DNA of 64,000 bases from Chrysopilus asiliformis (lineage: Eukaryota > Arthropoda > Insecta > Diptera > Rhagionidae), in assembly GCA_964034945.1 (NCBI GenBank), contig OZ035963.1, positions 44,663,090 through 44,727,089 of the forward strand, given 5' to 3'. Shown piece after piece: positions 55,391 to 64,000 of this stretch. The notes beneath the pieces were generated by a model, which was not told where the DNA came from, did not search any database, and saw nothing but the letters and a program-made list of their open reading frames with translations. Every line of letters begins with the position of its first letter. The first letter of the stretch is position 1. A program made the position numbers and the translations under genes.

Positions 55391-57215
55391 GAATGGGTTA
55401 TGAACACAACTTAATAAAATGCATACTATACGGCAAATATAACGTTTGCTGTAAAAAGTCTTATAAAACTTTAAGGCAGTTTCTTCTTATTTCTTTAATA
55501 GCGTGCTTGTAAAAGGTCGTATGTGCTGAAAAAAAGATTTTTCTGAAAATCTGGTGGCATCAAGAAAAAGCTTTTTAAAAGTCATAAAATGTGTGAAAAG
55601 GTTTTCCTCGAAACTTGCTTTTCTGCACTTACGACATTTTCACATAAAGCTATCAATGCGATATTTACATCAGATATGTATTTTAAAGAAACTTTTAGCG
55701 TCGCATGTAGCTTCCCAAACCTCAATATTAACATTTATTTTTAAAAGGGCTAATTTTATCCACAAATATACTTTCGTTTTTCAAAATTACGACATTCAAT
55801 TTCAACTAGTATTATTACTATGTAAAAATCTGAGAAACTTATAAAACTTTGAGTCACTAATATGACTTTGAGTCAAAATTGTTCATGCTATTTGTCACGA
55901 AATAAATTGCTTTGAAAAAGAAATTCATATAAATTACTGCTGAACGAATCGAATCTACTTCTTAATTTCAGATATTCAAATTTATTTTAATTCGATGAAA
56001 AAGTGTACAATGTCAAATCCGACTAATTCAATCGGAATGTACAAAATGATTTAGCCTTCGGGTGTCACATAACAAAATGTCAAACAGCGAAAACGCCACA
56101 ATAAATAAAGACCTTTTTTTCTATTCAAAGGAAGGAAGAAAGGTAATTTTCTAAGGTTAGCGTAGTTTCTTGGGATCTAGAATTCGGCAAAGATTAAATT
56201 TAAAAAAAGTCCCTCAGCGGAGTGAATTTTCTATTACTGAAATTTCGTTTTAAGAAAACGTGGAACATAAATAAGTTCGTTTAATGAAATTAAATAAACA
56301 TGCCGTAATGAAGGATCCATATGCAAATTAATCAAGAGAGGCCAAGGAGTAAATACATCAACTGTCATATCTTTTAAACCCTTTTTCAGCAATTGCTTTT
56401 TCAGGAGTAGTCCTAAAATGAGTTTACCTGGAAATAAAATTAAAGTGAATGACAAAAAAATCTTAGCCACATCCCAACAAATATCCTTCCGTATAAGATG
56501 TCGCTTGTTTTATACCCATGTCGAACAGTTTCGAAAATGTTGCAAGTAAGGGCTAGCAATTACTTCTATTTCCCTACATTCCTGTACTGAGAATATTTTT
56601 TACCTGGATAATGTCCTCTATGCCTTCAAATTTAAGGACATCGAAAAAAAAATTTGAAAATTTCTCACGTCAAGCAAAATACAGTTTTAAGCCTGATTGC
56701 GCTCTGTTTTTCTAGCAATCAAATTTAAATATAAAAAATTTCCAATTTCATTTTCGGTCCAGGCACTCATCTATCATCCTTACGCGATCTTTTTTGATCG
56801 ACCACAATTTTTTATTTACGACCATGGTTGAAAAAATTCAATCTTCATTCTAATCCAATTATAATTTCCGCTAAATTTCGATTATCCTATGAATGTACAA
56901 CGCGGAAAAATAATATTGAATACTTGCGGGAAAACCTCAGGGATCTGAAAAGAACACAAAGACGTTAGGCAATAATAAAGGAATTTAAGTGTTTCCACAT
57001 GTTGATTTTTTTCTTGTTGTTGATTTTAGTGGTTATGGAATAACCGGATAGTTACCAAAGCCAAATATCATTAAGTCGATTTTAATGGTCGCTCTTATGT
57101 TTTCTTTTGTTTGAGTTGTTGACCTTTTAGGTTGTATGGAGATTTTTTAACAAAACTAAATCACTTGCATATAAAACGTTTCTATATGAATTAGCAGCAC
57201 TTAAGAACATTGTAA
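55391..57215. other. Intergenic, no supported gene
   Basis: ORFs at 55554-55844 (+) and 56234-56470 (-) have no recognised motif. Confidence 0.35.
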
Positions 57216-57790
57216 AACATAACAAAAGCTATAATTGCCATTCTGGCAATCATTGGAGACCCGTATGGTGATATTCGTATCAAAATTCGAACAGTTGTAT
57301 CAAAATTCCACTTTGAAATCAAACCTTCCAATAAGATTTTATAAAATTTATTCCAATCAGATTTTGATGTATGGGAGTTTTATGTAGAATCATATCCTAA
57401 ATAACTTTTGTTCTTGCACTTTTTTGATAAGATGAGATATTCGCAAAAAACGTGTTCGTTCGTATGGGGGTACCCCCCCCCCCCCTAATGGTCCATTTTT
57501 GTCCATTAACGAACTTAGCATCGCATTTTACGAAAAACAGATCTGCGCAAAATTTCAAGTCTCTAGCTCAATCCGTGCGCTCGCAATCCGCGCCACAGAC
57601 GGACAGACAGACGGACGGATGGACAGACGGACGGACAGACGGACAGGCGGACGGACATGCAAAAATCAATTTTTTTAGTCATTCTAAACTCACTGGTGTA
57701 ATTCATTTTTGTGTGCGATAACGGGATCTTGGCGTTACAAACGATAAGGCAAAGTTAATATATACCCTTTGGTTTCACCATACGGGTATG
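57216..57790 (-). mobile_element. HINE/DINE-1-like element, copy G
   Basis: Reversed tail, hairpin (ATTGCCATTCTGGCAAT), a run of 13 C (57473-57485), GACGGACA block (57597-57658) and the 5' end CACCATACGGGTAT. Confidence 0.85.
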
Positions 57791-58324
57791 AAAATGTTGT
57801 TATTTAACTTGCACATAAATTATTAATCTGCAAAATTCGGTAGAAAGGAGCAATCGGTTTCGGCCAGGCAATCGGATTCGGCCACTCCACCTTTTCAGTG
57901 GTGAATTTGTGTCAAATTATAATTCAACTACTGGGGCCTCCATCTGGACTTTGAGGCCTTGAAATCAAAAAAATATATAAGGAAGTAGACGATGGGGATT
58001 TAATAGGGCATTTGACTTTTGCACATCCAATTTAACGGAATATTTGATACCTAATCAGTGCTATTATTTTTCAAAGAAGTATGGTACAAAGCTCTAAAAC
58101 TGATCGATTCTTGGCAGCAAAACCCAAAAATGTCCTCTGTAGATGCGCTTGAAGGCCTTCACCAGAAGATTTTTTTCAATTTATTTGAATTAAATAATGG
58201 TATACAGGTATCCCTCGAGTTACGCGGATAATCGGTTCCGTATAAGTCGAAACCGCGTAAGTGAAGACTGAGGGTTAGTGCAAAACAATACATACCTAGG
58301 TACGATTCGAAAACTCTTAGTGCT
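57791..58324. other. Intergenic; possible pogo-like end near 58204
   Basis: TACAGGTATCCCTCGAGTTACG and GTATAAGTCGAAACCGCGTA are in the style of Tigger/pogo termini. No partner end was found. Confidence 0.35.
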
Positions 58325-59210
58325 TCACCGCATATGCCTACATTTCTAGATTTTCCAACATAATTGTATGATCAATTTTATCGAATGCTTTTTGTAGAAC
58401 AAGAAAAAGTCCGCCTACCAATCATTGAAACTGGTGCACACCTTGTCTAAAACCTTACTTGTTAGTGAGGAAAAAAAAATTATTAAGAAAATCAATCAAC
58501 CTGTGATAAATTTATTTTTTAAAAATTTTACAAAATATTGGTACCAGTGATATTGGTCGATAGTTAGCGGGATCTGTGTTATCACCAGATTTGAAAATTG
58601 GAACTATCTTTTGGATCTTGAGCTTTTTAGGGTAGACACCAGATTCCACAATTAACTTGAATGGCTTATGAATTAAATTACCAAAAATAAATTTGTTGGC
58701 TTTAACTATATAGGAGCATACATTGTCAAAACCCGAACTGTGATTATTTTATGATCTCAAGTATTTCATCCAGGTTTGATAGTGACAGCCTGAAGAACTT
58801 CTTTGAATAGTGTTGCGGTAGTTGAAATCACGATTATTCTCGCCATTGTTTATGGCAGTATATTAACTGATAAACTGATCAATAAGAGCATTCGCTATAT
58901 CCTCATCGCCCTCCTCGATATCACCCTAATCCGTAGTTAAACTATCAATTCTAACATTTTGACCCTTACCCATTACATTATGCAGAAACTTCCAGACTTG
59001 ATGGATTAGATTGGCACTTTTTATACTGTTGGAAAAATATAATTCTCGACTAAGTTTTAAAAGTTCGATTACTAGTTTTTTTACTCTGATAAATTGTGTT
59101 TTGATCACCGATCTATGAGAATTTTTAATCGCCTTTTTCTGAGATTGTTTTTAATTTTAATAAGTTTTATGAAATCTTTATTTATCCAAGGAGTGAGCTG
59201 TGTCTTACTA
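58325..59210 (-). pseudogene. LINE reverse-transcriptase fragment
   Basis: On the minus strand it reads, from high to low coordinate: LTPWINKDFIKLIKIKNNL, KSANLIHQVWKFLHNVMG, SGFDNVCSYIVKAN, VESGVYPKKLKIQKIVPIFK, GDNTDPANYRPISLVPIF, FRQGVHQFQ and LQKAFDKIDHTIMLENLE. These are the RT N-terminal region and motifs 1-3 of non-LTR elements (VPIFKSG..NYRPIS is the classic block). Stops and frame changes interrupt it, and the catalytic FADD block is absent, so it is a dead 5'-part fragment. It is not obviously the same family as 13278-14505. Confidence 0.85.
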
Positions 59211-59639
59211 CTTAGTTACTACGTTAAGAATAACGCGGTAACACCAATACAGCTGCAAAAGACACGTTTACAGCAACGACAGTTGGTGGCCTCTCCTTTT
59301 GAAACTCAATGGGGCTCACTTCCACAAAAACAAATCCAATGCACGATAACTGGCTGGAGACGAAGTCAGCCTCCTGAAGTTAAGTCAACAAGTTGCCTGA
59401 TTTAAAACTTAATCAAAATACATGAAAGTTGAAGAAAATAATTAAAAAAAAAACTTTTGCAGTGCAAATGCAATAACTGTAACGTAAACCAGTGCCACCA
59501 GTATATTCGTGACAGCAATTTTTAATGATGGTGTCGTTAGCACCAACCAGTAACTACCACTACTCAATCCGATCAATCTAGTTGAGTGGACTTGAATAAC
59601 AGCGCGCCACAGTCGGAAATCAAATCAAGACCTCCTTTA
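59211..59639. other. Intergenic, no supported gene
   Basis: No recognised feature. Confidence 0.35.
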
Positions 59640-59795
59640 CTCGGAAAAATTTTGTTCATCAGATCTATGAAAATACTTCATTACTTTTAAGACGTGCTCT
59701 TCTTCATTAAACCTAGGAAAAACTACAAGAAAAATCATTTGGTTCATGAAAAACTTCATTCATTTTAAGAAAAGTATTTCATAATTTTTAAAATC
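59640..59795 (+). repeat. CACTCAG-type dispersed repeat, copy 2
   Basis: ACTCGGAAAAATTTTGTTCA, TCTATGAAAATACTTCATTA, TTTTAAGACGTGCTCTTC and TATTTCATAATTTTTAA match 31151-31320 in order. Confidence 0.55.
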
Positions 59796-61979
59796 GTTTA
59801 GTTCTTCGGCACATAACAAAAAATGTTCCGCAAACAAAATTTCAATTACAAAGAATACATTATGCGCCACAGGCGAAAACTGTTGAATATCATGGTCAAA
59901 TTTACATTTAAATTTACCTAAAATTAACCAAAGAGGCGTATCTCCATGTTTTGTTCTTTGTAAGGTCCGAATAGAACGCAGCGAACTTCCAAATTTCTCA
60001 AAGCGCCGCCTTAAAACAATGACGTCCTAAGGTGGGTGATTTTTTGGTAGAACCGAGCTCATCGTCGATTGGCTTGTTAAAGTAAATAATAAGGACGTAG
60101 CGGGAAATTTTCAACATATTGTGGAGTCACAGATTCGAATTTTATTGTAATCATGTAAAATATATATGCGGTTAAAGGCGATTTTGACCCCCAAAAGTCC
60201 AAAGCGGGTGCCTTTTAATTTCCGAGCTTAAGATTCTCCAAATGTTATTTGCATATAGGACTCACTCAATCAGAAAATAGCTCGAATCTGAATAACATTG
60301 GCATCATCTTAAATGAACATAACAATGGCCTAGATTTTCAGATTTTCACACTCGATTGATCTTAAGGGATCGATTTATAATCGCGATTATATGCAAAACT
60401 CCTTGAGGCAACAATGGCTAAAGGCTTCTTGTCCTCATATCGAATATAATGAAGAAAGCCACTAGTCGTGTGTGAAAAATCAACATAACCGCAAAAGGAT
60501 AGTTATTCAAAAAGGGATCAAGGATTTTTATTATTGTTCCACGCAAATCTTAGTACTTGAATCTCACGGGGGGAAATTCGAGCTGAGTGAGTCGCAAGAC
60601 TCGCGAAACCCTTTCAAAATTAGTTCGGGGCAGTTATTTGTTACCCTCGTGAATGGTTCGATTCATCTCATTTATGATGCTCAGTCACGTTAAAAGTTAT
60701 GTGACATTTTCAGCAGTTCCTCATTTTCTTAGCTTAGAATACAGGCGAATCGAAAATAAATAATGTTATTAGCGAATTGAGTTAGTTTAGAATGCATCGA
60801 GAGTAATCAGTTCGCACGGCAATTTTCGGAAGTCGCTTTGCATGTTCAAATCGAATTGGTGACAAAAAATTGAAAGTGGTTTTAAAATTGATTTTTATCG
60901 ATAATTTTTTTTTAATTTTCCCATCATTAAAAAGCAATTGGAATTACGATATTCGATTGCATTAAGTCGACAATCGGAAATAATAGAAGCATTCAATTTT
61001 TTGAGAGACCCGAATATCTGACCTTAAAGAGTAAAAGTCGCTTGAATCAACCCCAATTCTTAATCTCGCGTTCACGATCATAACAAAACCGTAATGATCA
61101 TATAGTAACTTATTGACCCTATTCGCTGTATCTTCGAGTTTCATGATTGTTTTGAAATTACATGGCGAAGTGAAAGCAAAAGGGTCACTTAACTCTTTGT
61201 ATTGACCTCTGCCAAATAAACTTGCTCTCTACTATATTTTTTTAGAAAGTAGGGCAATCTTGGCAGTTACTTTCGCGCAACCTCGGATCTGAAAATCCCA
61301 GCGAGTGACCAGCGGTCAGATGTTGGCCACGATAATTCCACTTATAGCACGACGCGGTTTCTTGTTTGATATTTCATTAACAAGGGGTTAAAACCAACCG
61401 CGAAATCCCTTGAAGTTCGGCATCTATCCAGGTTGACTTGATTTTAAGATATATGGCAAGAACTGAGAAGGGATCCTAGATCACCCAAATGGGATGGCCA
61501 GTTGCATACGATGATGGAATTTAATTGCTGGTAAACATGCCTAAAATGATAATTTCGTAAGGGCGAAACAAATCGTAATGATATATCAATTGTGATAAAT
61601 TACATCGCGTTTCTTTTATTAGTAGATACTAAAGGAATTATTTTAAGGGAGGGAAGTATTGCAATGATCCTTTCTGGAACTAGATATGAAGCAACAGTTT
61701 TAGAAAGTTTTCTCATCAGATATTTTCTCAGCTTTTGTAAATGTTTGAATATTAGTCGGAATGTTTTTAACTCATTTTAACTAAAAAATTACTGATGTGA
61801 ACAGCACATGACTTTCTTATACACTATTAATGTTTTTGCGCAATTTACGAGTACACTATAACCAGACAATTACAAGTTTAGTTTATATAAAGAAGTGATT
61901 TTTTTTTACAAAATCTAAAATATCTCGATAACAGAAAAAGATATTAAAATAAAACGTTAAAAGGCGAAAATTTAGAGAA
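59796..61979. other. Intergenic, no supported gene
   Basis: ORFs at 60472-60693 (+), 60962-61144 (-) and 61592-61780 (+) show no recognised domain. No transposon ends are evident. Confidence 0.35.
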
Positions 61980-62430
61980 TTTTAATATCGTAATTCTACC
62001 TTTAAATGTTTTTTTTCCATAAAATCGTTAGTTTGCAAAAAAATCACCAAAAACCTAATTTTTAAAATTTTAATAAAAATATTTCAACAACGGTAAAAGA
62101 TAACGGATAAAAGAAAAACACAAAATTGGGGCAAACATTATTATATTCAATTCATCACACATGTATACTAAAGTGTCAAAAACTCGTTTTTTTCGATATA
62201 ATGGCACAAAACTGATATTTTGTAAATAACGGCATATCTTTCGGGATATTCAGTTCTAGTGAAAGACAATTCTCATTAATGAAGTGAATTAATGAGAATG
62301 GCATTCTGCACAATTTTGTCTTTTACCGTTATCCGTTATATTTTACCGTTATTGAGATATTTTCATTAATATGTAAAAAATCATATTTTTGCGAATAATT
62401 TGCAAACTAACGGTTTTTCGACAAATCAGT
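61980..62430. repeat. Large inverted repeat of the ACCGTTA family
   Basis: CGTTAGTTTGCAAAAAAATC..AATATTTCAACAACGGTAAAAG (61985-62100) is the loose inverse of CTTTTACCGTTATCCGTTAT..GAGATATTTTCATTAATATG..TTGCAAACTAACG (62320-62415). A smaller perfect hairpin, ATTCTCATTAAT..ATTAATGAGAAT, lies between them at about 62270. It could be a foldback element. Confidence 0.5.
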
Positions 62431-62663
62431 TAAAAGAATAATTAAAGATGTTAACATTTTCTACATTTTTGCCAATTACCGTAAATTGATATCTTTTACA
62501 TTTCTCAAGTTATCTCAAATTTTGTACGTTTTTGATATTTTTGGATGAACCAACAATTTATTGGGCGGTTGTATTGGGTTGACAATACGACAGGGCTATA
62601 ACGTAAATTGCACAGGGTCGTAGATTTTGTAGAAGAAAGTTTTGTGTTGACCACAACTGATAT
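62431..62663. other. Spacer
   Basis: No feature seen. Confidence 0.3.
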
Positions 62664-63240
62664 TTTATACTCGTATGGTGAAACCAAAGGGTATATTAAC
62701 TTTGCCTTACCGTTTGTAACGCCAAGATCACGTTATCACACACAAAAATGAATTACACCAGTGAGTTTAGAGTGACTAAAAAAATTGATTTTTGCATGTC
62801 CGTCCGTCTGTCCGTTCGTTCGTCCGTCCGTCCGTCTGTCTGTACCGCGGATTACGAGCACACGGGTTGAGCTAGAGACTTGAAATTTTGCGCAGATCAG
62901 TTTTACGTAAAATGCGAGGCCAAGTTCGTTCATGAGCAAAAATGGACCATTAGGGAGGTGCCCCCCATACGAACGGAAACGATTTTTACAAATATCCAAA
63001 AACGGTGCATCTTATCAAAAAAGTGCAAGAACAAAGGTTATTTAGGATATGATTCTACATAAAACTCCCATACATCAAAATCCGATTGGAATAAATTTAA
63101 AAAAATCGTATTGGAAAGTTTGACTTCAAAGTGGAATTTTGATACAACTGTTCGCCGTTCACTTAAACTTCGAACAATGCCATATTACCATACGGGTATT
63201 AAATAATTGCCAGATTGGCAATTATAGCTTTTGTTATGTT
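62664..63240 (+). mobile_element. HINE/DINE-1-like element, copy H
   Basis: 5' TTTATACTCGTATGGTGAAA (one substitution in the subterminal repeat), GTCY block 62798-62844, core with GCGGATTACGAGCACACG, ACCATACGGGTAT, hairpin and complete tail. Confidence 0.8.
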
Positions 63241-64000
63241 TTTATGATGTATTTGGGGATTACGATGACATTCATTGTTTATCGCTGTTTACAATAATTG
63301 TCACGATAACATAACAAAACAAAATGCGGAGTAGTAGGTAGTAGTAGGTAACATTTAATACTACCTGTAGCTGCAGCTTGCCGCAGCGGCTCGACATACA
63401 AATGTGAAACTTCGTTCTCAAAAATGATCTTTTTGAAGAATAAATATCGCTCAAGATTAACTGATCTTCATCTAGATAACACTCTGCGTATTAGTTGTTC
63501 TTCAAGAGTACCAAATTTTAAAAAAACAGGACACAAAATGTCATTTCTCTCATTAAACTATTCAAGTATAATATTGTATTATTATTATTATTATGAAACT
63601 TTATATGTATATTATATTCTATTAAATAATTTACCTTAAACGGCTTAAACTGTGTTTTTAATACAAAAATAAATAAATATATTAACTAATGTTTAAGTTT
63701 TTTGGACCTTGAAATTTTTTTTTCAAATTATTCGGACCTCCAGAGAAACTAAATGCCGACTCCGGCTCTACTGTATAATTTATTTTTATTCTTTTTAAAG
63801 GTTTTTTTTTTATTATTAGTGTGAACCTCAGTGATTTAAATATCTCGTAACTTATGCCCCAAATAGATGAGGCCTCAACGTCGGCTTTATGACGCCATGG
63901 TGTAGTGTGTATAGAGAGCCTATAATATAGAAAGTGGATTACCGGACTGGAGCGACTAGACATGAACGATTTCCGTTATTTTGATAATTGTTTGTGACAA
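63241..64000. other. Intergenic, no supported gene
   Basis: A+T-rich, with a TATTAT/TTATTA microsatellite-like run near 63575-63592. No gene was recognised up to the right edge. Confidence 0.35.

Noticed and set aside
10124..62999. Several ORFs with DRQTDRQTDG repeats on both strands (10124-10369, 13912-14172, 51418-51655, 54725-55036, 57452-57721, 62736-62999)
   Set aside because: They are translations of the (GTCY)n block and core of the HINE elements. They occur in several frames and do not behave as genes.

Overview
The window is eukaryotic nuclear DNA, almost certainly from an insect and most likely a fly (Diptera). The signs are a spliced nuclear helicase gene with GT..AG introns, tRNA-Tyr genes with short anticodon-loop introns, strong A+T richness, and a dense load of insect-type transposons, including a family built like the Drosophila DINE-1 elements. 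There is no operon structure, CRISPR array or prokaryotic signal. The species assignment is inference only.

Host genes are few. At the left, on the minus strand, are the first six recognisable coding exons of a DDX11/CHL1-type iron-sulfur DNA helicase (5382 down to 1097). Its C-terminal exons lie beyond the left edge. Three intron-containing tRNA-Tyr(GTA) genes lie at 15445-15540 (-), 16079-16175 (+) and 16827-16921 (+). The first and last share duplicated upstream DNA in inverted arrangement. At 42520-43815 (+) is a long, single-exon stretch of an unrecognised Ser/Thr- and basic-rich protein with a KEN box and many S/T-P sites, which starts just after a strong splice acceptor. A few short unrecognised ORFs are listed at low confidence.

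Most of the rest is mobile-element DNA, often nested. The main family has eight long copies and at least two tails. It has an ACCCGTATGGTGA-type inverted repeat near each end, a (GTCY)n block, and a 3' hairpin followed by TTTTGTTATGTT. This is the layout of non-autonomous Helentron elements (HINE/DINE-1). One copy sits inside a LINE reverse-transcriptase remnant whose reading frame resumes on the other side, and both appear to lie in a TTAA-flanked piggyBac-like element (12955-14568). Another copy carries a 1.03-kb unknown element (37616-38646). Other elements are a mariner with perfect 170-bp terminal inverted repeats that include its own start codon (18371-19280), a second deleted mariner (49575-50138), a hAT-type element with an 8-bp target duplication nested in another inverted-repeat element (32817-34067), two pogo-like MITEs, three piggyBac-like TTAA elements, several unclassified MITEs, a second LINE remnant (58325-59210), and an eight-unit tandem array of about 121 bp (47640-48740).

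The remaining intergenic stretches show no gene I can support. I found no novel defence or metabolic system. The most unusual objects are the 170-bp-TIR mariner, the fly-type Helentron derivatives with a readable insertion site, the 1.03-kb insertion element, and the inverted tRNA-Tyr duplication.
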